From contig NZ_FZOU01000003.1 in NCBI RefSeq assembly GCF_900188085.1, forward strand, positions 1-64,000: a DNA stretch of 64,000 nt. The letters are read 5' to 3'. A program made the position numbers and the translations under genes. Origin of the DNA: Granulicella rosea (GTDB lineage: Bacteria > Acidobacteriota > Terriglobia > Terriglobales > Acidobacteriaceae). The notes below the pieces were generated by a model that saw only the letters and a program-made list of their open reading frames with translations, had not been told where the DNA came from and searched no databases. Of this stretch, positions 45,913-54,387 are shown one piece after another (the stretch's first letter is position 1; every line of letters starts with the position of its first letter).

Positions 45913-46869
45913 GTGGCAACCTCCGCAACCTCCGATCTGACCGCTCCGGCCATGGCTGCACCCTCGCTGGTCTCGGACTATGTGGCGCTGTTCAAGCCGC
46001 GAGTCTCGGCGATGTCGGTTCTGACGGCCGGCGCGGGGCTGTACCTGGGCGATCTGCACTCGGGGATCAGCCCGTTTCACGTCAGCTCCGTGATCGCCAT
46101 GGCGGGCATCGCCATCGTCACCTGCGGTTCGAGCGTTTTGAATCAGGCACTTGAGCGCAAAAGCGATGCGCGCATGAAGCGTACCGCCAACCGTCCGATG
46201 GTTACGGGACGCATCGGTCTGGTGCATGGTCTGCTGCTGGGCTTCGCGGCCATCTTTCTCGGCTCGCTCTGGCTCGCGGTCTCGACCAACCTGCTGACCG
46301 GCACCCTGACCCTGCTGACCGCGACCAGCTACGTGGCGATCTACACGCCGCTGAAGCGGATCAGCAGCGTCAACACCTTCATCGGCGCGTTTCCCGGCGC
46401 TCTGCCGCCGCTGATTGGCTGGACCGCCGCGCGCGGGCTGATCGAGTGGCCCGCTGTCGCGCTCTTTGCCGTGATCTTCGTCTGGCAGTTTCCGCACTTC
46501 ATGGCCATCGGCTGGATGTACCGCGAGGACTACCGCAACGGCGGCATCCGCGTCGCCGCCAACCAGACGCCGCTGGTCTGGGCCGCGCGTTCGACCGTAG
46601 CGCAGGCGCTGTTTTACGCTGTGCTGATGATTCCGGTCAGTCTGTGGACGACCTGGCTCGGCATCACCGGCATCCCGTACGCGGTGGTCGCGACCGTCCT
46701 CGGCCTTGGCTACCTCTGGTACACCGTCCGTTTCGCAGCCATTCTGAAGAATCCCGCCGACCCGGCCAGCCGCATCCTCGCACGCAATCTTTTGAAGGCC
46801 AGCGTGATATACCTGCCGCTTCTGTTGGCCGCAATGATTTTGAATGCACGCGGCCGGCTGCTCTTCTAG
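45913..46869 (+). CDS. ctaB: Protoheme IX farnesyltransferase (haem O synthase)
   Basis: The 318-residue polytopic enzyme of the UbiA family converts haem B to haem O for terminal oxidases. Markers are LFKPRVSAMSVLTAGAG near the N-terminus, the first Asp-rich site in NQALERKSDARMKRTANRPMVTGR, YTPLKRISSVNTFIGAFPGALPPLIGW, and the second site FPHFMAIGWMYREDYRNGGIRV. About eight or nine helices are predicted. The GTG start has a weak ribosome site. The CtaM-like DUF420 gene follows by 28 bases, forming an oxidase-assembly group. Confidence 0.95.
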   Translation: MATSATSDLTAPAMAAPSLVSDYVALFKPRVSAMSVLTAGAGLYLGDLHSGISPFHVSSVIAMAGIAIVTCGSSVLNQALERKSDARMKRTANRPMVTGRIGLVHGLLLGFAAIFLGSLWLAVSTNLLTGTLTLLTATSYVAIYTPLKRISSVNTFIGAFPGALPPLIGWTAARGLIEWPAVALFAVIFVWQFPHFMAIGWMYREDYRNGGIRVAANQTPLVWAARSTVAQALFYAVLMIPVSLWTTWLGITGIPYAVVATVLGLGYLWYTVRFAAILKNPADPASRILARNLLKASVIYLPLLLAAMILNARGRLLF

Positions 46870-46897
46870 ACGCTTAGCCGTAAACTGAACTGAGACT

Positions 46898-47470
46898 ATG
46901 CCAACCGTCGCCGCAAAATCCGATCTCGAACAGGCCCGCACGCCACCCGCCGTCATCGCCGCCATCGTCGGCGTCAGCGTCGTGGCGAGCATCTTCATCT
47001 TCTGGCTCGTCTATATTCATCCGCCGGTGGACGCGGCCGGGGCGAGCTTCAACTTCCTGCCCGGACTCAACGCCGCGCTGAACGCCGCCTCCGCCTTTGC
47101 GCTCTTCGCCGGATACCGCTTCATCCGCGCGCGGCTGGTGCAGCAGCATCGCAATGCTATGTTCGCGGCGTTCGTCTTCTCGTCGGCGTTTCTCGTCAGC
47201 TACCTGGCGACCTACTTCCTGCACGGAGAGACGCACCTGCCGATCGCCCACACCGGCCTGCTCTGGTACACCTACGCGATCGTGCTATTTGCCACGCATA
47301 TTCCGCTGGCGATCGTCGCGCTGCCGCTGATTCTTATCACCTTCTTCCTCTCGCTGACCGGTCGCTTTCCCGCGCATCGCCGCCTCGCTCGCTGGACGTA
47401 TCCGATCTGGCTCTACGTCTCGGTCAGCGGTGTCTTCGTCTACTTCATCCAAGCGGTCGTGCGGCGCTGA
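46898..47470 (+). CDS. DUF420 membrane protein (CtaM-like cytochrome oxidase assembly)
   Basis: The 190-residue protein has five hydrophobic segments. The core blocks FNFLPGLNAALNAASAFALFAGYRFIRARLVQQHRNAMFAAF, FLVSYLATYFLHGET and LFATHIPLAIVALPLILITFFLSLTGRF with HRRLARWTYPIWLYVSVSGVFVYFI are the DUF420 signature. CtaM, a DUF420 member, is needed for haem A-containing oxidase function in Gram-positives; transfer of that role here is inferred from family and from adjacency to ctaB. The stop overlaps the next start (TGATG). Confidence 0.88.
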   Translation: MPTVAAKSDLEQARTPPAVIAAIVGVSVVASIFIFWLVYIHPPVDAAGASFNFLPGLNAALNAASAFALFAGYRFIRARLVQQHRNAMFAAFVFSSAFLVSYLATYFLHGETHLPIAHTGLLWYTYAIVLFATHIPLAIVALPLILITFFLSLTGRFPAHRRLARWTYPIWLYVSVSGVFVYFIQAVVRR

Positions 47471-47724
47471 TGCAAAACGATACCCGCAAGCTGCTCACGA
47501 CTGGCACGGCCATCTTCCTTACCGGACTGACGGCGGGTCTGCTGATGCTCTTTGCCTTCGGCGGCGTCGAACGCCGGCAGGGACCGCACACCACCGCCGG
47601 CTGGCTGGCCCTGATGGTCGCCATGGGATGCCTGCCGACCGGCAGCCTGACCCTTCTGCTCGGCTTTGCCAAACTGGCCGGCGACCAGAAACGCGATTCC
47701 AGCCGCCTCGAAGACTGGCCGTGA
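47470..47724 (+). CDS. Small two-helix membrane protein
   Basis: The 84-residue product has two hydrophobic segments (about 9-31, TTGTAIFLTGLTAGLLMLFAF, and 44-68, GWLALMVAMGCLPTGSLTLLLGF). It is translationally coupled at both ends: its ATG overlaps the DUF420 stop by one base and its stop overlaps the next GTG start by three. No family is recognised. The coupling argues for a function alongside DUF420 and the CSLC protein. Confidence 0.72.
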   Translation: MQNDTRKLLTTGTAIFLTGLTAGLLMLFAFGGVERRQGPHTTAGWLALMVAMGCLPTGSLTLLLGFAKLAGDQKRDSSRLEDWP

Positions 47725-48575
47725 AGCGGCTGGCCCTCGTCGTTCTCTGCCTGAGTCTCGGCTGGTCCGGGGAGGGAAGCGGCCAAACCGGCAGCCAGAC
47801 CGAATCCTTTGCCGTGCCGCCCGCTCACGAACTGGCCCAGACGCTCGAAGCGCTCCGCGATCCGGCGTCCTCCGCGCCGCTCGACCAGCTCTACGCGCGT
47901 GGCCTGGAGTACGCCGCCGCCCAGCAACTGAACGGCGAGAGCCGTGCGGCCGCCGGAACCGCGCAGAGCGTCGAAGCAGCCCTGGCCACGGCCGAAACGC
48001 TCCACCCAGCCACACTGGAGATCGAAGAAAAAGTAGCCGCCGCCCGCCGGCGGTACGCCCTGCTGGGCAAGCCGCTGCCCGCTCTTCCGCTGGCCGAATC
48101 GCTCTTCGCGGCGAACGAGACGCCGCGGATCAACCGCGACTACGGCTCCGCGACGATCCTGCTGGCCTTTCCCGATAGCTGCAGCCTCTGTGTGGAGATG
48201 GCGCGCGGTCTGCGTGCAGCGCTCTTCCGCGATTCGGACCGTAATGTGCGACTCTACGGCCTGCTGGCCCAGCCTACGTCGCCGGTTGCCGCAGCCGGAG
48301 CGCCGCCGATCGTGCCTGACCCGCGCAGCCCGGTTGCTCGCCTGCGCGGCACCCCGACCCTCACCGTTCCGCCGGGAACTCTTCAGGTCTTTGGTGCGAC
48401 AGACCGGGGCGCGCCGGAATGGCCGCTGGCGATCGCGACCGACTGCCGCGGCATCGTGCGTTTCGTCGGCCCGGCGCCGCTGACGGCGCTGCTGCCGGGC
48501 GGCTTCGTCGACCGCCTGGCCGAGCATCTGGCGAAGATCTGGCCGCAGGACGCATCCAAACCGGCCCGCAAGTAA
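47721..48575 (+). CDS. Secreted protein with a thioredoxin-like CSLC motif
   Basis: The 284-residue product has a signal peptide (about 1-21, LALVVLCLSLGWSGEGSG), a helical first half and a C-terminal ~145 residues of thioredoxin-like look. The strand ATILLAFPDSCSLCVEMARGL carries C154-S-L-C157 at the place of a CxxC active site, and GTPTLTVPPGTLQVFGA carries a T-P dipeptide like the cis-Pro loop. A periplasmic thiol role, perhaps in copper or haem oxidase assembly, is inferred from its operon with ctaB and DUF420. GTG at 47721 overlaps the preceding stop (GTGA). Confidence 0.65.
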   Translation: MKRLALVVLCLSLGWSGEGSGQTGSQTESFAVPPAHELAQTLEALRDPASSAPLDQLYARGLEYAAAQQLNGESRAAAGTAQSVEAALATAETLHPATLEIEEKVAAARRRYALLGKPLPALPLAESLFAANETPRINRDYGSATILLAFPDSCSLCVEMARGLRAALFRDSDRNVRLYGLLAQPTSPVAAAGAPPIVPDPRSPVARLRGTPTLTVPPGTLQVFGATDRGAPEWPLAIATDCRGIVRFVGPAPLTALLPGGFVDRLAEHLAKIWPQDASKPARK

Positions 48576-48639
48576 CGACCCGGATACCCACCGGAGATTC
48601 TGCTATGCTCAACTTTTCAGAGCTTACGGAGCAAAACTC

Positions 48640-49122
48640 ATGGCAAAAGGCGTCAACAAAGTCTTCCTTCTCGGCAACGTCGGCAAAGACCCCGAGATCC
48701 GCGCAACCGCCGGCGGAATGAACGTCGCATCGTTCTCGCTCGCCACCGCCGAGCGCGCCAAGGGCGCCGATGGCCAGTGGACCGACAAGACCGAGTGGCA
48801 CAATATCGTCTGCTTCCAGCGGACAGCCGAGGTCGTGCGCGACTACGTCAAGAAGGGCACGCAAGTCCTCATCGAAGGCAAGATCCAGACCCGCTCCTGG
48901 GATGACAAGACCAGCGGCGAGAAGAAGTACAAGACCGAGATCCTGTGCAACGAGCTGACCCTGCTGGGCGGCGGCGCCGGGCGCGGCGGAGAGGGCGGAT
49001 CGTCCTACAGCGGCGGTTCGAGCTACTCCAAGCCCGCGGCGACGAACTACGATCAGCGCACCCCGGCGTCGCAGCCCGACTACGCCGACCAGGGCATCAC
49101 CGACGACGATATCCCCTTCTAA
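48640..49122 (+). CDS. ssb: Single-stranded DNA-binding protein
   Basis: The 160-residue protein has an OB-fold (about 4-108) with VNKVFLLGNVGKDPEIR, FSLATAER, WHNIVCFQRTAEVVRDYVKKGTQVLIEGKIQTRSW and TEILCNELTLLG. A Gly/Ser/Tyr-rich tail ends in DDDIPF, the acidic tip that binds replication and repair partners. It acts as a tetramer on ssDNA. ATG at 48640 follows GGAG. A hairpin terminator follows its stop. Confidence 0.96.
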   Translation: MAKGVNKVFLLGNVGKDPEIRATAGGMNVASFSLATAERAKGADGQWTDKTEWHNIVCFQRTAEVVRDYVKKGTQVLIEGKIQTRSWDDKTSGEKKYKTEILCNELTLLGGGAGRGGEGGSSYSGGSSYSKPAATNYDQRTPASQPDYADQGITDDDIPF

Positions 49123-49136
49123 ATCTTCAACCTGTT

Positions 49137-49170
49137 AGACGCCGCCGACGTACGCGCTGGCGGCGTCTTT
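49137..49170 (+). terminator. Intrinsic terminator after ssb
   Basis: AGACGCCGCC (49137-49146) pairs with GGCGGCGTCT (49159-49168), followed by a short T-run with one interruption. It lies 14 bases after the ssb stop. Confidence 0.8.
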
Positions 49171-49214
49171 GTCTGTCCCAAGCACAATTCCACCACGACC
49201 GGTAGACTGAACCC

Positions 49215-49550
49215 ATGATCGACGAAGCCCAGTTTCGCCGCGAATCCGACCGCGCCTTCCACCATCTGAAGCAGTCCCTGATCGAGGCCGAGGAAGACGG
49301 CGGCTTCGAGGCCGAGGACAACAATGGCGTCCTGAACGTCCTCTTCGAGGATGGCTCGACGAAGTTCGTCTTCACGCCGCAGACGCCCGTGCGCCAGATC
49401 TGGATCTCGGCGCGCACCTCCAGCTTCAAGCTGGAGTGGTCGGAAGAGGCTGCGGCCTTCGTGCTGGCGAAGACCGGCGAGACCTTGAAGGCGCTGACGC
49501 AACGGCTTCTGCGAGAACAGACCGGCGACGACGCGATCGTTCTCACGTAA
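49215..49550 (+). CDS. cyaY: Iron donor / frataxin homologue CyaY
   Basis: The 111-residue protein begins MIDEAQFRRESDRAFHHLKQSLIEAEEDGGFEAEDNNGVLNVLFEDGSTKFVFTPQ. It has the acidic helix 1 and the strand order of frataxin, with the QTPVRQIWISARTSSFKLEW segment equivalent to NKQxPxxQIWLAxxxGGxHF. It is thought to modulate Fe-S assembly on IscU. Length is normal. It stands alone after ssb; no isc or suf genes are in the window. Confidence 0.88.
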   Translation: MIDEAQFRRESDRAFHHLKQSLIEAEEDGGFEAEDNNGVLNVLFEDGSTKFVFTPQTPVRQIWISARTSSFKLEWSEEAAAFVLAKTGETLKALTQRLLREQTGDDAIVLT

Positions 49551-49735
49551 TGCCGCCGGCCGCCGTTTCTTTCAATTCTCATTAAGGTTCTGCTTCCCAC
49601 CTTCGCCGGGGCAGGCTAGAATTGGCCTGAACTCTGCAAAATTACGGCGCGAGCTGCACGGAAGGCTTCCGTGTTTGAACGCGGTGGCGCGTGACCGGAC
49701 TTAAATTTCAACGCTTCAACGGAGGACCAGCCCCA

Positions 49736-50530
49736 ATGCCGCCCATGCTCTCCGTCGCGATCATCACGCTGAACGAAGAGGAAAACCTCGGCCGCACGCT
49801 GGCCAGCGTCAGTTTTGCCGATGAGATTATCGTGATCGACTCGAACTCCACCGACCGGACGGTCGAGATCGCGGAGTCGTTCGGCGCGAAGGTGTTCCAG
49901 GAGCCTTGGCAGGGATTCGCCGCCCAGAAGAACTCCGCCATCGCCAAGTGCAGCGGCGTCTGGGTCCTGTCGCTCGACGCGGACGAGGAGTTGAGCCCGG
50001 AGCTGCGGACGCAGATTCGCACGCTGCTGCCCAGCAATCCGCCGGCGGACGCCTACTTTCTGAAGCGGCGCAACCTGTTTCTCGGCCGCTGGATCAAGCA
50101 TGGCGGCTATTATCCGGACCCCAAGCTACGTCTCTTCCGGCGCGCGGCGGCGAACTTCACCAGCTCGCCCAAGTTTCAGGACCGCCCCGTTCACGAGACC
50201 ATCTCCTTCGACGGCTCGTCGGCGACGCTGGACTACGACCTGATCCACCACGCCTATCCGACGCTTGAAAATTACCTGGAGCACATGGACCGCTACAGCA
50301 CGCTGGGCGCGAAGCTGCTGATCGCAAATGGCCGCACCAGCAAGTCGTGGCTCGCCTTTTACTGGAACGTGCTCTTCGTCCCGCATTGGACGTTTACGTG
50401 GAACTACATCTTCCGGCTGGGTTTTCTGGATGGACGTGAAGGCCTGCTGCTGCACCTGTACCACTCGGCCTACGTAAGCTGGAAGTACGCCAAGGCCTGG
50501 CACACGACGCATGCTCCGCGCGGACGGTAA
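49736..50530 (+). CDS. Family 2 glycosyltransferase (WaaE/KdtX-like)
   Basis: The 264-residue GT-A enzyme begins LSVAIITLNEEENLGRTLASVSFADEIIVIDSNSTDRTVEIAESFGAKVFQEPWQGFAAQKN, the diagnostic WaaE/KdtX-like opening, with the metal motif in VLSLDADEELSPEL. The C-terminal half has a SPKFQDRPVHETI segment and aromatic helices near the end that may contact the membrane. Such enzymes add a glucose or heptose-linked sugar to lipopolysaccharide core; the acceptor here is not determined. ATG at 49736 is chosen as the start before the fold. Its stop is three bases from the convergent thioesterase stop. Confidence 0.88.
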   Translation: MPPMLSVAIITLNEEENLGRTLASVSFADEIIVIDSNSTDRTVEIAESFGAKVFQEPWQGFAAQKNSAIAKCSGVWVLSLDADEELSPELRTQIRTLLPSNPPADAYFLKRRNLFLGRWIKHGGYYPDPKLRLFRRAAANFTSSPKFQDRPVHETISFDGSSATLDYDLIHHAYPTLENYLEHMDRYSTLGAKLLIANGRTSKSWLAFYWNVLFVPHWTFTWNYIFRLGFLDGREGLLLHLYHSAYVSWKYAKAWHTTHAPRGR

Positions 50531-50533
50531 ATT

Positions 50534-50965
50534 TCAGAGAACCGACACCGCCGTCGCCGCAAGAAACGCCTCCGCATACCGCTCCGGCATCCGCCGCCGC
50601 TTCATATCGCGTCCCACGACCACGTGCGTCGTCGACCCTTCGCAGAGCAGCGTCTCATCGGCCTCGCGGACGACGGCGTAGCCGAAGCGCACGATCGGGC
50701 CGCGCGCCTCGACCAACCGCGTGCGGATGGTGAGTTCGTCGTCGTACCGCGCTGGCGCCTTGTATCGCGCAGTGGCCTCGACCACGGCGATCAGGCAGCC
50801 CTCGTCGCGCTCCATGGCCTTGTAGTCCAGGCCAAGCTGCCGCATCAGCTCCACGCGGCCGATCTCGAACCAGACGAGGTAGTTTGCGTGGTAGACGACG
50901 CCCATCTGATCCGTCTCGGCGTAGCGGACGCGCACCCGCGCCTCGCCCACAATCTCTGTGCTCAT
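50534..50965 (-). CDS. Hotdog-fold acyl-CoA thioesterase (YbgC/4-HBT family)
   Basis: The 143-residue protein carries the 4-hydroxybenzoyl-CoA thioesterase signature RYAETDQMGVVYHANYLVWFEIGRVELMRQLG, with the catalytic Asp in TDQMG. IAVVEATARYKAPARYDDELTIRTRL is the next strand block. Members hydrolyse short acyl-CoA or acyl-ACP thioesters. Length is typical. It is read toward the glycosyltransferase and is not obviously in an operon. Confidence 0.92.
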   Translation of the reverse strand: MSTEIVGEARVRVRYAETDQMGVVYHANYLVWFEIGRVELMRQLGLDYKAMERDEGCLIAVVEATARYKAPARYDDELTIRTRLVEARGPIVRFGYAVVREADETLLCEGSTTHVVVGRDMKRRRMPERYAEAFLAATAVSVL

Positions 50966-51099
50966 ATCTCCAGTTTAGAGCAAAGGCTCAACACCGATCG
51001 TCGCCGAGAGCACCGATAAAACAGATCAAACCAAAAACATGATTTTAAGATTCTGTCCTGTTCGTGATCGGTGTCCTCGGTGCGGATCGGTCTTACGCC

Positions 51100-51972
51100 T
51101 CATTGCACTTGTACTCCGAACTTCTTTTCCATCGCGGCCGCAGCCGAGATCAGTCCGTCGAGCGGACGCATATCCGGCAGCTCAGCGCCCAGTCGCTTCA
51201 GTTCGGCGATCAGCGTCTCGGTGGCGATGTTCGTCACCAGCAGATCGTCGGCCAGCGGCGCGCCGCCGATGCCGCCGATCGACGAGTCGAACCGTCTGCA
51301 GCCCGCGCCATACGCGGCCTCGATCTTCGCCGCGGCCAACTCGGCCCGCGCATGCAGATGTACGCCGATCTCGATGCGGTCGTGTACCGCGATGATGTCG
51401 CTGAGCACCTCGGCCACGAGCTTCGGTGAAGCCAGCCCGGTCGTATCGGCCAGCACGATCTGCTGCACGCCGCAGTCGACCAGCAGGTCGCAGGCGGCGA
51501 CCACCTCGTCGATCGACCAATCTTCGCCGTACGGGTTGCCGAAGGCCATCGAGAGGTACGCGACAACCTCCATCCCGCCCTTGTAGGCCAGCGTCCCGAC
51601 CGCCTCCAGCGCCTCGAGCGACTCCTCCGGCGTCTGGTTCTGCGAGGTCTTCAGCAGGCGCGGCGAAAGCGAGTAGGGGAAGGCCAGCGTCTGGATGGCG
51701 CCCGTCTTGGCCGCGCGCTTGGCCCCGTCCTCGTTCGTCACCAGCGCGATGATTTCGGTGTCGTCCGGCGGGTCGAGATACTCGAGCACGCGCTCGGAGT
51801 CGGCCATCTGGGGCATGACATCCTTGGCGAGGAAGCTGACCGCGTCGATCTGCTTGAAGCCCGCGGCGATGAGGATGCGGAGGTAGTCCGCCTTCACCTC
51901 CGGCGGCATGACTTTCGGAAGGCTCTGCCACGCGTCGCGCGGGCACTCGATGATCTTGACGGCATTACTCAT
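51100..51972 (-). CDS. HMG-CoA lyase-like (DRE-TIM) enzyme lacking the usual catalytic Cys
   Basis: The 290-residue TIM-barrel protein resembles hydroxymethylglutaryl-CoA lyases: ECPRDAWQSLP at the start (catalytic R-D), YLSMAFGNPYGEDWSIDEV, ADTTGLASP, and the metal-ligand HLH in GVHLHARAE. In true lyases a Cys sits in the C-terminal GGCPxxxxxxGN loop. Here that loop reads GGIGGAPLADDLLVTN, with Ala in its place. Activity may therefore be altered or the substrate different. It is divergent from pncA across a 29-base gap. Confidence 0.8.
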   Translation of the reverse strand: MSNAVKIIECPRDAWQSLPKVMPPEVKADYLRILIAAGFKQIDAVSFLAKDVMPQMADSERVLEYLDPPDDTEIIALVTNEDGAKRAAKTGAIQTLAFPYSLSPRLLKTSQNQTPEESLEALEAVGTLAYKGGMEVVAYLSMAFGNPYGEDWSIDEVVAACDLLVDCGVQQIVLADTTGLASPKLVAEVLSDIIAVHDRIEIGVHLHARAELAAAKIEAAYGAGCRRFDSSIGGIGGAPLADDLLVTNIATETLIAELKRLGAELPDMRPLDGLISAAAAMEKKFGVQVQ

Positions 51973-52001
51973 CTCTCCATTATCAGCGATACCATAGCGT
52001 T

Positions 52002-52631
52002 ATGAGCATCGCCATCGGTAGCCAGGACGCGCTCCTCCTCATCGACCTCCAGCCGGACTTCATGCCCGGCGGCGCGCTCGCGGTCGCCGGCGGAGACGAG
52101 ATTCTGCCGCTCATCAACGCCCTCGCCACGAAGTTCGACCATGTGCTGCTGACGCAGGACTGGCATCCGCCGCAACACATCTCCTTTGCCAGCTCGCACG
52201 CGGGCACGCAGCCATTCGAGATGACCGAGGTCGACTACGGCCCGCAGACGCTGTGGCCCGATCACTGCCTGCAGCGCACGGCGGGCGCGGCGATCCATCC
52301 GGCGGTCGACATTCCGCATGCCGAGCTGATCCTCCGCAAGGGCTTTCGCCGGGAGATCGATAGCTATTCGGCCTTCCTCGAAAACGACCATGCCACGCCG
52401 ACCGGTCTGGCTGGCTACCTGCGCGAGCGCGGGCTGAAGCGGCTCTTCATCGCCGGACTGGCGTACGACTACTGCGTGCGTTTCTCGGCCGAGGACGGCG
52501 CCAGGCTGGGCTTCGAATGCCTCGTGATCGAAGACGCATGCCGCGCCGTCGACCTGCCGGGCAGCGTGGACGCGGCCAACTCCGCCTTTGCCTCCGCCAG
52601 CATACGCCGCATTCGGGGCGGGGATCTATGA
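52002..52631 (+). CDS. pncA: Nicotinamidase (bifunctional nicotinamidase/pyrazinamidase)
   Basis: The 209-residue isochorismatase-fold enzyme deamidates nicotinamide to nicotinate in NAD salvage. The catalytic triad is D15 (LLLIDLQPDF), K113 (LRKGF) and C158 (YDYCVR); the metal site is D53, H55 and H88 in TQDWHPPQHIS and WPDHC. KGFRREIDSYSAFLEND is another family block. Length is typical. Its stop overlaps the next start (ATGA), so two small membrane-protein genes are cotranslated with it. Confidence 0.95.
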   Translation: MSIAIGSQDALLLIDLQPDFMPGGALAVAGGDEILPLINALATKFDHVLLTQDWHPPQHISFASSHAGTQPFEMTEVDYGPQTLWPDHCLQRTAGAAIHPAVDIPHAELILRKGFRREIDSYSAFLENDHATPTGLAGYLRERGLKRLFIAGLAYDYCVRFSAEDGARLGFECLVIEDACRAVDLPGSVDAANSAFASASIRRIRGGDL

Positions 52632-53077
52632 CGAGGAAGCACAAGGAAGTACGTGAGCCCAATCTCTTCCGTGATTGGTTAGAGCGGCTTCTCGCATGGG
52701 CGCTCGGCAGAACATCGTGGCCGGTGACAGAGGCGACACTCGAATCCCACCTTGCCATTCCCGCCGCTGGTATCACTCCAACCGCTCCAGGAGGCGGTTA
52801 TCAGGCGATGTCGAGGTCTTCTTACGCGATGGTGAGCTACGAAGTCGCAGGAAAGATCTACTCGGCTGCCATACCGGAGATAGCCGCACCTGAGGCGACA
52901 TTTCCATATCCCGGGAAGACGATCATAATTCGATATCACCCTACAAACCCCAGCCGTTCGTACTATCCGCCGGCTTGTACGCTCACCAGCAAATTCATTC
53001 TCATCATGGCCATCACGGTTTCAGTTCTAGGATTTCTTTTCGCTATTTATCGTGAGCGTTCAGGTCTACAGCCATGA
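52628..53077 (+). CDS. DUF3592-like membrane protein (first of a coupled pair)
   Basis: The 149-residue protein has a soluble part with WPVTEATLESHLAI, YAMVSYEVAGKIYSAAIPEI and IIIRYHPTNPSRSYYPP, followed by one helix (about 122-141). This strand pattern (W..T.A.., Y..Y...G..Y, V.Y.P.NP..S) is that of DUF3592 proteins. The start overlaps the pncA stop and its own stop overlaps the next gene by four bases. Base composition is somewhat lower in GC than pncA. No function is known. Confidence 0.65.
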   Translation: MTRKHKEVREPNLFRDWLERLLAWALGRTSWPVTEATLESHLAIPAAGITPTAPGGGYQAMSRSSYAMVSYEVAGKIYSAAIPEIAAPEATFPYPGKTIIIRYHPTNPSRSYYPPACTLTSKFILIMAITVSVLGFLFAIYRERSGLQP

Positions 53078-53421
53078 CCGAGCCCACCCACCCATGGATC
53101 GAGACCCAGGCGACCGTCACCGGCTGCAGGTATCAGTTCGCGCGCATGAACACCCTCACCCTCGGCTTTCAGACGCAGGACAAGTTCCGCATCGCCTTCG
53201 ACTACTACGCGCACGGCCAGCTCTATTCGGATGAGTTTCAATCGCCCGTCGCCATCGCGCAGAACGAGACGATCCCCGTCCGCTACAATCCGCTGAATCC
53301 GGTCGAGAACAGCCGCTCCGGGCAGGCGGGCAGTGGGCGCACGCCTCTGATGGCGATCGGGATCGCGGGTTCGATCGTCCTCTCGCTGATCTGGCTGGCG
53401 ATGCTGCGTGGGTGCTCTTAG
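53074..53421 (+). CDS. DUF3592-like membrane protein (second of a coupled pair)
   Basis: The 115-residue protein repeats the layout of its neighbour: HPWIETQATVTGCRYQ, FRIAFDYYAHGQLYSDEF, ETIPVRYNPLNPVENSRSGQ, then one helix (about 91-109). It is a likely paralogue of 52628-53077. Its ATG overlaps that gene's stop (ATGA). No function is known; translational coupling suggests the two proteins act together. Confidence 0.68.
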   Translation: MTEPTHPWIETQATVTGCRYQFARMNTLTLGFQTQDKFRIAFDYYAHGQLYSDEFQSPVAIAQNETIPVRYNPLNPVENSRSGQAGSGRTPLMAIGIAGSIVLSLIWLAMLRGCS

Positions 53422-53640
53422 CGCCGTTGTGTTGTCCCGATTCAGTCCTTACGCCCGCGGCGTCCCCAGGGTGGGAACGCCGCAAGACAGACGGCGGCAA
53501 GAATGGTGAGCAGAACCGCGAGTTTCACAGGCCTTATCCCGCATCGTGGGCAGTCTGTTCTGTCTTGGAACGATGAGCGCAAAAAAGCACGATTTTCACT
53601 GATGTTCCTGGCCCTCTTGCACTCCTGTCGCAACCCGTCG

Positions 53641-54387
53641 CTACAGCGCTCTCGCCAGAGCCTCGTTCTGCGCCACGAACAGGCTGCGGATGCCGCCCTC
53701 GGCGAGGTCGAGCAGTTGGTTCAACTCGGCGCGGCTGTAGGAGTCCTTTTCAGCGGTAGCCTGGGTCTCGACCAGCCCGCCGTCGGCCAGCATCACCACG
53801 TTCATGTCGACCGTCGCGCGCGAGTCTTCCTCGTATGCCAGGTCCAGCAGAACGTTGCCGTCGACGATGCCGACCGAGGTGGCGGCGATCATCTGGCGCA
53901 GCGGCGAGGTCTTGAGCGTGCCGGCGGCCACGAGCTTTCCGAGTGCGATGGCCAGGGCCACGCAGGCGCCGGTAATCGCGGCGGTGCGGGTGCCTCCGTC
54001 GGCCTGCAGCACGTCGCAGTCGAGGATGATCGTGCGTTCGCCGAGCGCGCGCATATCCACGACCGAGCGCAGCGAACGGCCGATCAGCCGCTGAATCTCA
54101 TGCGTGCGTCCGCCGACCTTGCCCCGTTCGCTCTCGCGCGCGGTGCGGGTCAGCGTGGCGCGGGGCAGCATGCCATACTCGGCCGTGACCCAGCCGCGGC
54201 CGGAGTTGCGCAGCCATCCGGGAACGCCTTGTTCGATGGTCGCGTTGCACAGGACGCGGGTGTTGCCGCACTCGATGAGGACGGAGCCCTCGGCGGTGGA
54301 GACATAGCCGGGCGTGATGCGGAGGGTGCGGAGGGTGTCGGCGGAGCGCTGATCGGGACGAAAGATGGGCGAGGCAATAGACGGCAT
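53641..54387 (-). CDS. rph: Ribonuclease PH
   Basis: The 248-residue phosphorolytic exoribonuclease trims tRNA 3' ends. Markers are [105 protein letters not shown] and [19 protein letters not shown]. Length is typical. It forms a hexamer in homologues. The gap to the small genes at 53421 is 219 bases and holds only a doubtful short frame. Confidence 0.96.
   Translation of the reverse strand: MPSIASPIFRPDQRSADTLRTLRITPGYVSTAEGSVLIECGNTRVLCNATIEQGVPGWLRNSGRGWVTAEYGMLPRATLTRTARESERGKVGGRTHEIQRLIGRSLRSVVDMRALGERTIILDCDVLQADGGTRTAAITGACVALAIALGKLVAAGTLKTSPLRQMIAATSVGIVDGNVLLDLAYEEDSRATVDMNVVMLADGGLVETQATAEKDSYSRAELNQLLDLAEGGIRSLFVAQNEALARAL

Noticed and set aside
53442..53633. 63-codon minus-strand frame with one hydrophobic stretch
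   Set aside because: No good ribosome site for the full frame, the first half looks random, and the hydrophobic part alone is 27 residues. It may be real but cannot be supported.
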